Of a DNA stretch of 64,000 bases, positions 11,567-23,429 are shown piece after piece. Where the stretch lies: contig NC_057322.1 of NCBI RefSeq assembly GCF_000687475.1, positions 1 to 64,000 on the forward strand, read 5' to 3'. The notes under the pieces are model-generated. The model was given only the letters and a program-made list of their open reading frames with translations, searched no databases and was not told the DNA's origin. The first letter of the stretch is position 1; each line of letters opens with the position of its first letter. The DNA is from Ustilaginoidea virens. Taxonomy: Eukaryota; Ascomycota; Sordariomycetes; Hypocreales; Clavicipitaceae. A program made the translations under genes and the position numbers.

Positions 11567-12802
11567 CTAGCAATAAAAGAGGAAACACCTACGTATTAGC
11601 GCCCGGTGGGGGGGCGGCATAACGGCAATACTGTCGGCATAGAAGCCGTCGTCCTGGTCCTGCTTTGAGGTGCCTACGCCTTTGGGTTTCGACTTGCAGG
11701 GCTTATAGTGGATGGCGTTAAAATATAGATGGGTAAGTGTGTCGAACATGGCCTGCTGGGAGTAGGTTTTTCGTAGGTGGTATAGGCTTGCGTCTCCTAG
11801 GCTTTAGAGGGCCACCTCTACCTCGTGGATCTGGTCGGCTATCTCGAGTATCTCTACCTCCTTAGTCGCCTTTTGCTCGTGTGAGCCGGTAAGGGTCTTA
11901 AAGGGCCTATAGGTGAAGAGTCGACGTTAGTTAGTACGGTCTATATGGCGGCAGCAGAATATGGTGGCGATGGCCTCTGCCGTGCTCGCCTCGTCCTAGC
12001 TGGGCTGAGGGGGGAGCAGCTTAAGGAGGCGAGACATGCGCATAAGCAGTATTGGTTGCCAAAACTGTATTAGGTCCGGGTCTTATGGGTCGATAAAGTG
12101 CTATGGAAAGGCTGCGTTTAGTTGGTCGAGCAAGGTAGGGTCGGGGTTGGGACCCGGCCTGCAGCGTAGTATGGCGAGCAGTAGGTTAGCTTGTATTAGG
12201 GTCCGCCTATCCAGACGGGCATCTTCTTGCGTGCGCTTGCCCCCCTGCTGGAGCTACGCGAGGCTGATAAATAGTAGGGGGGCGTCGGCAGCACCGATCG
12301 GCGCCCCTAACCGGCGCATGGTATATGCGAGGCTGCTTAGGTGGTTATGGGTTAAGTCTAGTATTAGCGCGGCCACTAGCTCCTTATCGCGGCCGCGGTA
12401 GATAAACCACCTTTCGATGGCGCGGGTGGCTTCCGGGAGCTGCCGCACCAGGCCTAGCATTTGCGCGTAGTCCTTGGCCGGGTCCGGCAGGCTCGCCGGA
12501 GCGTACGCGTCCTAGGCCTCTAGCTGGCCGTCTGCCTCTATGGCGGTCGGTTGGCTCTATATTATGGCCCTAAAGGGGGTAAGGGTTGCGTCGTCAGGGG
12601 CGGTATCGGGGGGGGAGTTGGCGGGTGATAGGCAGGCTGATGTGGTGGCGTGGCGTAGGGCAGGGTGAGGCAGCCTGGTCAGGCGTTCGCGTTTGCGTTC
12701 GCGTTCGCGTTCGCGTTCGCGTTCGCATTCGCGTTCGCGTTCTGAAGGAGGGTCTGTAGGTTCCGGGCTGCCGTCCTGGCGGCTCCTCTTAGGGCGGGGC
12801 AT
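11567..12802 (-). pseudogene. Unknown 412-codon gene, RIP-inactivated
   Basis: Three open stretches (12802-12557, 12460-12254, 11749-11567) lie in one frame and are joined by protein-like sequence. There are eight in-frame stops, each fitting a mutated CAG, CAA, CGA or TGG, and no frameshift. The N-terminus is basic and low in complexity (PRPKRSRQDG), then has Arg-Glu dipeptides encoded by a GCGTTC hexamer array. The middle is helical-looking and Leu-rich (LVAALILDLTHNHLSSLAY). The C-terminus has a readable segment (EKATKEVEILEIADQI-like). No family is recognised. The ATG is kept in copy B (39030-39032). It follows the giant gene on the same strand, about 270 bp downstream. Confidence 0.65.
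12683..12742. repeat. GCGTTC hexamer microsatellite
   Basis: There are about ten copies of GCGTTC with a few variants. On the minus strand they encode the Arg-Glu run of the 412-codon gene. In copy B the array is shorter and RIP-changed (about 38945-38970), contributing most of a 37-bp length difference. Confidence 0.9.
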
Positions 12803-13068
12803 GGTGAGGCACGAGGGGGGGAGGGGGGGGGGAGAGGGGGAAGAGACGGCCGTACTTCTGCCTTGCCGGGGAGGATGGAGGAAAGAGACGGATGGGGCTA
12901 GCTAGCTGGTGGTATGGTCTATAGCTAGGGTCAGACGAAAGGGCGGCGGACGCAAAAGATAACCTGGCGTATCGTATGATGCGGCGCGTATATAGATACC
13001 TGGCCTTTTCGCACTAGTATCTGGTGCCACGTTTGCCTACTTATAGCCTCGGATGGCCCCCTAAGGCG
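12803..13068. promoter_or_regulatory. Short intergenic gap with a G-quadruplex-prone tract
   Basis: 12815-12840 is almost pure G in four or more runs of at least five. It lies just upstream of the ATG of the 412-codon minus-strand gene. It is kept in copy B, as expected for a tract that lacks CpA or TpG. A regulatory role is inference only. Confidence 0.4.
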
Positions 13069-16000
13069 TTAATGGTGGTTACCTACTAGACCCCCTATCC
13101 GCACCTTAGATCGAACGTAGTTAGGATATACAGGTCCTAAGGGGGGCTCCTAGCCCTCCTCGCCGCCTGATTATATATCAGACTAGGCATCGCTCTCGCT
13201 TATAGTCCTATCGGTTGACTCGGCTTCCGACTCGTCCGACCTAATTGGCGCGCTGATTTCTTCCTATGGCGGCTCCTTCTGCTCTAGGAAGGCCATTATA
13301 TCCCTGACGCCGTCGCCCTGGCTGTACTCCTCGTTAAACCTATTCCCGAGGGTCTCGGCGGCATCCAGCTCGGCGGGGGGGTACCACACGGGCTGGAAGG
13401 CGGGTCGCGATAGGCTGTCTATAAAGATATCGTCGTCGCCTTCCTTAGGCCTAAGGTCAGAAGACAGGCGGAGGCGTAGGGTGTACGAGTAGCGGAGCAG
13501 CGCTTCTATGGCATACTCGTCGGCTAGGCGATACGAGGCGATTATATACCCGATATGCTCTATAGTAAGGAACCGGGCCACTATGGCTAAGTGCCGCCGA
13601 ATCGACCGCACCAACTCCCTATAGGGCACGAATATGGCCGGCTAGCTATTGTAGACCTCGCTATACTTGGCGACGGTGGCTTGCGGAACCTCGCGTATTA
13701 CGTTAAAATTGCCGGCGGCATATAGGGACTAGGCCTTGCGTCCTCGGTCGAACCTCTGCCTATAGGGCAGGGGGGCCGGCGTATCTATGCCGAGCTATAG
13801 ATTGATGCCGTCTAGGTCTTAGACATTAGTGAGTATATCGCACAGGCGCTACGCGTGGTGGGCAAGCGCTGTAACGGCTTGAATTATCGTGGGTCGCTCT
13901 ATATCGCGGGGCTAGGCGGCGCGCAGGATAGGCAGTACCCGACGCTACTGCCGCAGCCGCATAAGCGTTATGAAGTGCTAGTAGTTATTGCGGCAGCGCT
14001 ATCGCTGCCTGTCGTCGTGGCGGGACTCGGGGCCGCAGCCGTCGGCATATACGTACACCATAGGGGCCTGGAGCTGGATGAGGAAGAAGGACGGGATAAT
14101 GCCAGCCCGCCTGGCGCAGGGGGTGGCGGCGCGCTGCGCCAGCGGGTTATTGTGGCTTGCCGGTTCCGGCATGCATTGTAGGGTGCCGACCTCTTTAGAG
14201 CGGTCCGAATTAAATATAATGAGTATATAGTTACCGATCTACTCTTGGAAAATATTGTCGAATGGGAGGGCGCCTGGGTGAGCGTTCCTATAGTAGGCAT
14301 CGCGCAGCGTCTAGAAGAGGCTGCAGAACGCGTTTATCCTCTATGTCTTCTTCTCCTGGTCGTGGAAGAGGGTATAATAGACGAGCTAGGACCACCTATT
14401 GCCGGCCCCGCGCTTGGATAGCCACCTCGGGTATATGCCGTATAGCCTAATCTCGGCCCTAGGACCATCGCTATCGCCGTCGCTATCGCCGTCGCCACCA
14501 CCGCGGCCATCATAGCTATCGTTATAGTAGCGGTCGAGTTCGGCCATAGTATGGCAAAACGGGTTCGCGTGTTTATCGTAGAAATATTAGGCCTTGGCGT
14601 CGCAGGAAGGGTCGGGGCGGGGCCTACCGCCCGGCCGCCGAAAGAGAGATACCACGGCCGTTTTGCTATCGCTAAAGATGGGCGGTTGACTATCCTCGAA
14701 GTAGATGGAGCACGCCTCGTAGTATACGGCGGCGATATCTATAGGGAGGAGGATGGCTGGCTTAGGGTTATCGCGGTAGTGCTTAAGTAGGAAGTAGAGG
14801 GTAGGCGGACCGCTGCGGACGTACTAGGCCTATAGGGCGCGCGCCGCCGATGTCCTAGGGAGGGCATTGCCGATGGCATTGGCCACCAGCACCGCCGGGA
14901 CCTTGGGGGCGACGGCAGGCTCCTCCGCATCCTCGCCGGGGAGGGGCTGCAGCCCCTGGGCGGCCGTGGTCCAGTACTTATGTAGCTTTTCTAGGAGGTG
15001 AAGGCCGTACGAGCGCGCTACCTCGCTGACGATAAGAGCGATAACCTTACTCTCGAGCTTCCGGGCCTTCCGATTCGCCTGCCTGGCCGCGGGCGTAGGG
15101 GGGTCCGATGTAGAGACCTATTGGCGTAGGCAGGCGGTAGCGTGCGTATAGTACTCTACCAGGAAGCCGGTGCGGATGGGTCCTACGGTAAAGCTTTGCG
15201 TAACGCTCTGCGACAGCCACGCATTTATAAGCGGGTTGTAAGGGATATAGCAGGTGGCCAGCGTAGCGAAGGAGAGGTGTAGGTTTATCGGGTCGACCTG
15301 CCCTTCGTCGAGCTAGAGGCAGCTATCGCAAAGTAGCCGGCCGAGTAGGCCGAGCCTGCGGCGGCGCATGACGACAGCCCTGCCGCCGTCGCCGCGGACG
15401 CAGGCCCGCCATATGTCGCGCTATATCCAGTCGTCGTAGGGCATATCGACCTCGCTAGTCAGGCCTAGCTATAGCAGCCGCAGGAATAGCGACGCCGTGT
15501 AGTACCGCGCGATAGAGTGGCCGACCTGGGACTCGGGCGGGTCTGGCTGGGCTCCGATAAGGAAGATGTCGTCGAGTGCGGCGATAAGGCGGCTGGCGTT
15601 GGTAAGGACGATAGTGTTAAGGTCGCGCGTCGGGAGGATCTAGTAAGGGTGGTGGTGGTGATAATGAGGGTCGCCCGGCGGGGTCGCATTTCGGACGCTG
15701 CCGCCTACGCGCGCGTATAGCCGCACCTTTCTGCCCAGGGCGCCGCCGACGCGGCCGGCGGAGAAGCTGCCCTGCGCGTAGAGTGTGGCTATAATATCGA
15801 GGCGAAAGGTGATCTCCTTCCTAGCTATATAGCCCTGGGCGTCGACCCTGCCGTCGTGTAGGGTCCGCAGATGGGCCCGGTTGGCCGCCTAGGCTGCCTT
15901 AACTTTGGACCGCGGCGGCGCGCCGGCCCTGGTCGCCCTGCCCTGGTTATAGCCCGCGACGTATATCTTGTCTACCACGGCCTCGGGCAGGGCGAGCGTC

Positions 16001-17904
16001 GCTATCTTGGCGTTAGCGTAGAGCTTGTAGTCGCTAAATATGCTGCCGAAGAGCTCCTTGTACGAGTGGTAGCCCTTAGCCCGCACGACGCCTGTCTTGC
16101 GGCAGAGCGGGTGGCCGGGGTGTAGGTGGGCGGCGCCCTGCCTAACGATGCCGCGGGCCTTGCCCGTATAGGTGGCCGCCTCGCATATGCTATAGGAGTG
16201 GAAGAGGCTCCTACTTAACTTGATATCGAGGGAGGGCTCGCGTAGCGTCTGGTGATACTACTCTATACACGCGTGCTTCCATAGTAGCGTCACGCCGCTA
16301 AGGGCATCGCTATCCTCGTCGTTATTATCATTAATATCGCCGCTATCTTTATAGTTGTGGTCGATCTCTATAGCGTTATTGTAAGCCTCGGCCCGCCTGG
16401 CCTGCCCGGCCTGCCTAGCCCTCTTAGCTGTATCGCGGAAGCCAATATCGACCCAGGTGGACTAGGGATCGATGTAGCTTAGCTCGAGGGAGCCTAGGAC
16501 GGCGGCGCTAAAGCTCTTTAGCGCCGACTCTACCGTCTCGCTAATTATAATGTTTTTCGTATCGTGCGCCTGGAAGAGGAGCTTAGGGTGCTTAAAGTAG
16601 TAGACTATCCTGCCCGACGCTAGCGCGACCTCGATAGAGCCACAGCGCCGGCAGAGGTCGTGCTATATATCGTCCAGGTGCTCGCCGGGAATGGTATGGC
16701 GTAAGTGGTACTAGCCGGGCCTTTCGCCCCTCTGCAGCGCGGCTATATCTGCCGGCCCTATATACGTGGCCCCATACCGCTCCTGGTTGGACTGCGACTT
16801 GGCCTTTACTATAGCGAATGATATAGGCATCTCCTGCGTATAGTGCTGCGGCACGTGGCCGCGGATGGCCGGCAGTAGGGCGCCGTCTACAAACTCGGCC
16901 TGCCTCTGGTGGCTCAGGGTAAACGGTTGGCTGCCCTACTTACTGCCAGGCATAATATAGGCGTTTGGGAAGAGGATGAAGATAGAGAAGGTGATGCCGC
17001 GAAACGCCGTAGCATAGGAGCCCAGGTAGGTATAATGTGTCCTCCCCAGCTGGACGCCATAGGGCTGGATCACCTGATCACCTTAGATAGATAGCATAAA
17101 GGGCGGCACAAGGGAGACGCATATATGCATTAATAGCGGGACCGCGGCGAGCGATGTAGCCCCTATCCAGCTGCTATCGATATCCCACGTGCGGCGGATC
17201 TCTATATTATATGGGCGCGCGAGGGCCTTCTGCGTGGCCTCTAGCAAGACGGGCAGTTTCGACGTCGGCCCGAAGCATATAGGCCACGGCCGCTCTTGGT
17301 CGGCCTTGGCGCTAGCCCCTATGGCCACCTGACGAGCGGAAAACTAACGAGCGGACGATTAGAGAGGGTCGACCGCAAGTAGCCGCGTGATGGTATCGCG
17401 GCTAAGACTGAGGGAGTCTGCCGTATCTTAGAAGTCGCCGGGGCTTGGCCTGGCGGCCCTATTGCCCTCAGGATCGTCGCTATTATCGCTGCTACTATCG
17501 CTATCGTCATTCTCTCGTGCGCTACAGGAGCATAAGGGTTGGAACGCCTCTTAGAAGATGGTCTTATATGCCGAGGCCTGCCGCTATAGGAACTCGTCGC
17601 CCTTATTATCGCTGCTAGTATCGCTATATTCGATCCCGCTATTACCGAGGCGCTATCTAGCTTGGTCTGCGATTGCAAGAAGTGGGTCACCCCTACTAGA
17701 TAGGGGCCTAGCTGATAGATTAGGCGATAATGGCGGTGTTATAGAAGGATAATATAGCGGCTCGCTATCGGTCTCCTTAAGGCTGCTATGGTATTCTGGC
17801 TGTGGCAGGCTATCGTTGAAGCCCTATCCGCCGATACTATTACCGGGGCTATAATTAGTCTGGCTTTTCTTATAGTATTCTATTAGATAGAGAAGATAGG
17901 GGTA

Positions 17905-18660
17905 CTACCTAGTATCGCCGCCGGCATTTAGTATAAAATTATTATCCGCTCTAATGCTATCGCGGCCGGTATCTATTATAGCGTTATCATCCGCTCCAGT
18001 GCTATTATAGCTGATATCCATTATAGTTTCGTTATCCGCTCTAGTGCTATCGCGGCCGGTATCCGTTATTATGTCGTTATCCGCTCTACTATCGCGGCCG
18101 GTATCTATAGCGTTATCATCCGCTCTAGTGCTATTATGGCTGATATCCATTATTATGTCGTCATCCGCTCTACTATCGCGGCTGGTATCTATAGCGTCGT
18201 CATCCGCTCTAGTGCTATTATAGCTGATATCCATTATTGTATCATCATCCGCTCTAGTGCTATCGCGGCCGGTATCCATTACAGTATCGTCATCCGCTCT
18301 ACTATCGCGGCCGGTATCCGTTACAGTATCGTCATCCGCTCTACTATCGCGGCCGGTATCCGTTACAGTATCGTTATCCGCTCTAGTGCTATCGTGCCCG
18401 GTATCTGTTATAGTATCGTCATCCGCTCTACTATTGCGGCCGGTATCCGTTACAGTATCGTCATCCGCTCTACTATTACGGCCGGTATCTATTATAGTAT
18501 CGTCATCCGCTCTAGTGCTATTGCGCCCGGTATCCGTTACAGTATCGTCATCCGCTCTACTATCACGGCCGGTATCCATTATAGTATCGTCATCCGCTCT
18601 AGTGCTATCGCGCCCGGTATCCGTTATAGTATCGTCATCCGCTCTAGTATTATTAGCCAC
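17905..18660 (-). repeat. Asp-rich coding minisatellite, 17 units of 42-45 bp
   Basis: Within the giant gene a 251-codon stretch has no stop at all. It encodes units close to RADDDTVTDTGRDS (14-15 residues). Every unit lacks Gln and Trp, so RIP can hardly make stops, which explains why this is the longest open frame in the window. Copy B (44134-44871) has the same 17 units. The plus-strand open frames here are by-products of the repeat. Confidence 0.9.
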
Positions 18661-19180
18661 TGGTATATGCTTTTATTCTTCGGCATTGCTTTCGCTATCT
18701 GAGTTTGGTATAACCCTAGTATTATTATATAATATAGCAGGGTCGCTAGCTGCTGGGGTATACCCGCGCTCCTTAGTATCGCTCTCACTATCCGAGTTTG
18801 GTATAACCCTACTATTGTTATCTATTTGAGCCGAATTACTAGCTATTGGAGTGTTCTAGTGCTCCTCGGTCTCGCTCTCGCTATATAAATCTGGTATAAC
18901 TATAGTATCGCCTTGCGGTCCAGGTAGGGCATTAGCAGCTGCCGAGCCTGCATTTTGTAGGATATATAGCCCTTCTATCGATGTAGTAAGTGACTGTATA
19001 TTGCCCTAGTACTACATATGGGCCTCTTCGCGCCTGATATAACGCTCTAGGGCGCCTGATGCCGAGCTTCCGGCGACCGCCACATAAGGCTCTAGTATAG
19101 GGGCGAGATAGTCAGCAATAGGGGATGGCCGGCAGAGAGGCAGGGCTATAGACGCGGCTAGGGATATAGTGCTGCGGCTA

Positions 19181-19650
19181 CTCGAGGCCGGTCTAGCGGA
19201 TAGCCTCGGTAATATCCTTCGTAGGCCGGCATATAGAGAGGCTGTAGATAGGGCCGGCGATGCGCTACCGCGTTGGCTCGAGGCTGGTCTGGCGGATAGC
19301 CTTGGTGATATCCTTCGCGGGTTGGCATATAGAGAGGCTATAGATAGGGCTGGCGATGCGCTGCCGCGTTGGCTCGAGGCTGGTCTGGCGGATAGCCTCG
19401 GTGATATCCTTTGCGGGCCGGTATGTAGAGAGGCTGTAGATAGGGCCGGCGATGCGCTGCCGCATTGGCTCGAGGCTGGTCTGGCAGATAGCCTCGGTGA
19501 TATCCTTCGCGGGCCGGCACGTAGAGAGGCTGTAGATAGGGCCGGCGATACGCTGCCGCGTTGGCTCGAGGCTGGTCTGGCGGATAGCCTCAGTGATATC
19601 CTTTGCGGCGCGGCCCGTACTAGCTGCTCCTGCTGTAAAGGCTGGTTATC
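19181..19650 (-). repeat. 96-bp coding tandem repeat, five units
   Basis: Units begin at 19181, 19277, 19373, 19469 and 19565, exactly 96 bp apart (32 codons). They lie in the N-terminal part of the giant gene. Copy B has four units (about 45411-45750). Confidence 0.92.
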
Positions 19651-19815
19651 CTGAATAGCTTCGTTTAAAGCATTTACTGCCCTTTGCGCGCGCCACTGCC
19701 GCTGCCTAGTATTCCTATGCTGTCGTTATATTATAGGATTAACCTGGGGGCGGCCATAAGGACGCTTAGGGGGGGTTACTTCTATAGGGCTCGTGGCAAG
19801 CGCGCGGGATGACAT

Positions 19816-20547
19816 GCTTCCTAGTATAGGGTGGCAAGCGTATATATCCTTTTTATTTAATAAATATAAGAGGCTGGCGCTACTGCTTTCTAGAGTACTA
19901 AAGGTAAGTAGGAATATATGGTAAGGTTGGTAGTCGTATAGAAAGAGGGTAAAGAAAAGAAAAGTTCTACATTATTGCCATATTAACCCTTACTATTACT
20001 GTATGAATATACTAGAGAAGAGCCGGCTGCTTCCCCTACCCTATCTATTGGCGTGGACTGGCGTATAATTTAGTATAGAAAAGCCGGCTGCTGCCCCTAC
20101 CCTATCATTGGCGTAGACTGGCGCATGACTAGCGTATGCTCTGCGTTTATTCTAATAGCTAGCTAATAGGGGTGCGGTTCGTATGCCAGATTTAAATCGT
20201 ATAAAGGATATAAGTTATATATACGGTCGCGCGCGAGGTAGTACGTAATAAGTAGTGGTGCGGCTCTACAGGGCTGCCTATGCACCCTATAAAAGAGCAT
20301 AGGGAAAAGCGGGTTCACTACGTATATAATGGTCGCAGTGATTGGGCGATTGCGATATTATACGTATATAATGGTCGCGGTGATTGGGCGATTGCGATAT
20401 TAATTCCATTTGGTAATGTAAGGGATACGTGGCAAAGAAGGCGCTATAAGGCTACGAAGGAAAGCATAGCGTATTGCCTATGCCTCACCCCTTACCTTAT
20501 TGATATAGGCCTGCTATGGTAAATAAAGTAAGGGTTATAGTATAAAA
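19816..20547. other. Intergenic region upstream of the giant gene
   Basis: It holds two tandem duplications: about 51 bp (AGCCGGCTGCT at 20031 and 20082) and 42 bp (starting at 20321 and 20363). The 42-bp repeat is single in copy B. The divergent giant gene (minus) and Myb-like gene (plus) flank it, so it may hold both promoters. A minus-strand frame from 20302 reads for about 70 codons between TAG stops in both copies but cannot be assigned. Confidence 0.55.
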
Positions 20548-21365
20548 AGGAGCGTTTCACCTGACTACAATAGCATAGCAAACAATCTACGGCGTGCTAA
20601 CCTGGCCACCTTCTTTTTACCACGCAGTATCTACTATAGTAAGTGGTTGGACGGCCCAGGGCGACGCATTTCGGTATAGTGCTGACTTATCTCTCTATTA
20701 TATTTGCTATTTTATAGCACGCCTTGCCAGTATATTATCAAAATCCGACCGCTTTCTATCCAGGCGGTAGCGTGAGGCATTAGCGCGCCGCCCCTAGCGC
20801 CGCCACCAATGGTCTTTACATAATACCAACCTCCTTATTAGGCTTATCCAGACCGAGAATGCTTACTGGTCTAAAATTGAGGAGAAATATAGGGATATGT
20901 TCGATATACCACATAACCAATAAGGCTTACGGGATAAAGCGCGCAATCTAAAGGTAGACTTCCTATTAGGGGATTGTTTACTACCCCGGTCGTTTGACCA
21001 AGTAGCTCTAGGAAAGAAAGAGATTATAAGGTTGGTTAACTGTGGCAAGAATCCTAATAGGTCGGAAAACGATATCGATTCAGATGGGAAACCTACCAAT
21101 ACCTCATACTAGTCGCCTTTAGCTCTATATACAATTAATTATCTATGCCTTGCAATACACGTTGCCCCGGAAAGTAAGAAGCATCCATATGCTAAGCCGC
21201 CCTAGTACCTGACTTCTATACGATATTACGTATGGCAAGATATGCCGAAAGAAATACCCTATGCCCCTTTTATGAGTGCGCCGCTATGACTATATACGGC
21301 CTAGCTATTGTTAGTTAGAGGGGAAAAAACAGAAAAGGAAAAAGGCCGCCTTACTATTCTGGTAA
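20548..21365 (+). pseudogene. Myb/SANT telobox-like DNA-binding protein, RIP-inactivated
   Basis: A plus-strand frame stays readable from about 20548 to 21365, broken only by TAG or TAA at Gln-like positions. No ATG is visible, so the start may have been mutated or may lie in an earlier exon. The core segment around 20840-20990 reads AYWSKIEEKYRDMF, then LRDKARNLKVDFLL. This matches the third helix of telobox Myb domains (V-x-LKDKWRN in plants and animals, LKDKARN in fungal relatives), which bind TTAGGG-type repeats. A basic segment rich in Arg precedes it (about 20745-20830). The C-terminal part is unassigned. A telomere-binding or subtelomere-binding role is inferred from the motif and the location. 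The copy in unit B is at 46639-47456. Confidence 0.65.
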
Positions 21366-21845
21366 CTAGTGGTAAGAAAAGGCATATGCGAGGAACTCGG
21401 CAGCATCCCATATACGCAGGAGGCGCTACTCGTCAATTGGTCTGCCTTATATAAAGTCTATCGCCGCATCTATATAGATAGATTGTTCTTCAGGGGTTGC
21501 CTATCTAATTATATCACGCAGCTGATTGTCGTAATGTCTAATAAAGCTGAGGAAAAATATCGATTCCAACTTAAAATCGTCCGTGAGTAGCATATAGTCG
21601 GGGTTATTTATATTGCTGCCAATAGTGCTCTCTTCGTCGCGGACCATATGCACGATTCTCTAGTATGTCTCGCATATATAAGGGTGACGATTGATTAGTT
21701 CTATCCTAGTTCGGCACTTTGCGTGAGGCCCATAGCGATAGCAAATATAGCAGACGGTAGATCCTTCCTCTGCAAGGCAGACGTCAAGGCCACAGTGGCA
21801 TATAATTATAAAGCAGGGGAAGCAGGGATCCCTCTCGTTAGTCAT
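21351..21845 (-). pseudogene. Small Cys-rich (zinc-binding-like) gene, RIP-inactivated
   Basis: The ATG at 21843-21845 starts a frame of about 165 codons with four internal stops at Gln-like positions. The first 40 residues hold eight Cys in pairs (CFPC, CHC, CYIC, then AKC), suggesting a zinc-binding module. The rest is helical and acidic, with readable segments such as LESIFFLSFIRHYDNQLRD. No family is recognised. It converges with the Myb-like gene and touches its 3' end. In copy B the ATG has become ATA (47934-47936). Confidence 0.55.
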
Positions 21846-21959
21846 AGCACTTTAGGCCGTGGTCGTAGGCGGGATAAAGTGTAGCGGTATACGATACGTG
21901 AAATGCTGGTCGCTAGCGGGGAAATAGTATTATAAAGAGGATAAAAAGGAAGAAGGGCG

Positions 21960-22200
21960 GGATACGCTAAGGCTTGCTTATATAAAAGAGGAAAAGAGAG
22001 AAAAAGGCAGGGCAAGCAGTAGGATAAGAAAAAAAGAGTGTAAGTTATAATAAGGGGGAAAGAAAGGAAGAAGGGAGGGAGAAATCAAGGCTTTATATAA
22101 GAGAAAGAAATTAAGGGAACGGGAGTAAAGGTAAAGGGAAAGTGAAGGCAGGAAGGCAAAAGGAAGGTAAAGGGAAAGTAAAGGCAGGAAATACATCAAT
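21960..22200. repeat. Purine-rich tract
   Basis: The plus strand is almost all A and G, with degenerate AAAGGAAG-type repeats. It is present in B at about 48050-48290. The minus-strand open frame here (Leu, Phe and Ser rich) is a composition artefact. Confidence 0.8.
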
Positions 22201-23429
22201 TCTCTACTTCAATAGGCCTCGCTTCCGCTACTAAATAGGCAAGCACATGCGATAAGGTTAGGTGCACGGCTGTAAATCGCGGGTGGTTTTGGTTCGGACC
22301 TATAAGTCTGAGCCGGTTCTCCTGCTCGCCTACTTCGTCGCTATTCTATCGTGCTTTATTGTCTACGATATATAGATCCTATGAAATAGTAATAGTACCT
22401 TCTCTATAGACTGTAGTGATAAGCAATACTCTAACGGTGTTTCTATACTATTGACTGACTAGAAGGGATAAGAAGGGTAAGAGCAGACGTAAAGGCGAGA
22501 TATAGGGCTGTAGCGCCATAGGTTCTATGGAAAGTATTTATAATGCTACGCGCTATGTACTATTATAAGGTGCTATCTGCTGCGATGCCCCCCTCTGTAT
22601 TCTGGCAGCTTGGAATAAAGCTGGCAAGCTTTACCGTTAGGGAGGTTGGTATATAGGTCTTTATAGAGTAGGTGGTCGTAGAGACTATATATATCGGTAG
22701 GCATTCTCTACGTTACTAAAAGACTCTGACTACCGTGCCCCCCCGGTTAAGTCGTAATGATTGATATGTCTTATTCTTATATACGATAATAAACTACCAT
22801 ATAGAGCCTACTGGGGAAGAGGGAGAAGAGGATTATCGGGTCAAAATTATATTAGACTGAGGTCTCGGATCAACCCAGGTTTCCGATATCTAACACCCCC
22901 CTCCCCATTAGAACGTGGTTAGGCACGTAGGCTGGGCCGCGCTGCTTATATAGTAGTCACTATGGCATGTACATGCAACCTTGGTAGGTTGGGGGGCGAC
23001 GCTATAGTGCGACTACACGGCCCGGTTGGGACCTATAGGTCTGAACTACCCTACCGCCCGTATAGCTTATCGTATTACGGCGCATATATATGGTGACACA
23101 CTCTCAATTCGTGGTTAGCTATATAGGTATACATCTATCTATGCTGTGTGTTTGCATCTAATGTAATGCCATGCCAAATAAAAATATATCCCCCTATAGT
23201 CGTTCGATAAAACGTAAAGCAAAATGCCTGCAAATGCACCTAAGTTGTATACCGAGTAATATAGCCCCCCCCCCCTGGTATCAGCTAAAAACGAAAAAAA
23301 CAAAACAAAACGCCACCTCATGTTTCCTATTAGTGGTTAATAAAAATAAAAAAAGTAAATCACCTCCTACTGCCGCGCGCCTAGCGGCGTATGTTCGTAT
23401 CATCAATACTCATAAGTTAAATCATACTC
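22201..23429. other. Non-coding stretch with two palindromes and a weak ORF
   Basis: Palindrome family members lie at 22296 and 23029. A plus-strand ORF of 89 codons starts at ATG 23171-23173 and ends at 23440. It is Lys-rich, overlaps a poly-C run and has no recognisable relative, and its start is mutated in copy B, so it is not called. No other gene was seen. Confidence 0.5.

Larger units (their letters stand above)
13069..19815 (-). pseudogene. Giant unknown gene, 2,249 codons, RIP-inactivated
   Basis: The ATG at 19813-19815 starts a frame (MSSRALATSPIEVTPPKRPYG) that I followed to 13069 without a frameshift. The many stops are all C-to-T derivatives. Order of parts: a basic Pro-rich start; five 32-residue repeats (19181-19650); a 17-unit Asp-rich repeat (about 17905-18660); then a long globular region from about 17450 to 13600 with readable blocks such as FVDGALLPAIRGHVP, YHSYKELFGSIFSDYKLYA and PNAYIMPG; then an acidic Ser/Glu tail. 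The globular region includes possible metal-binding clusters (LCRRCG; HLHPGHPLCRKTG). I cannot name the family. Its size, single exon and presence in each full repeat unit suggest either an element-encoded protein or a fast-evolving subtelomeric gene. Confidence 0.75.

Noticed and set aside
13855..14230. Plus-strand ORFs of 80-108 codons
   Set aside because: They lie antisense to the continuous frame of the giant gene and have no protein-like features.
18136..18829. Two 188-190-codon plus-strand ORFs
   Set aside because: They are antisense shadows of the Asp-rich repeat; the minus frame continues into a 2,249-codon gene while these do not extend.
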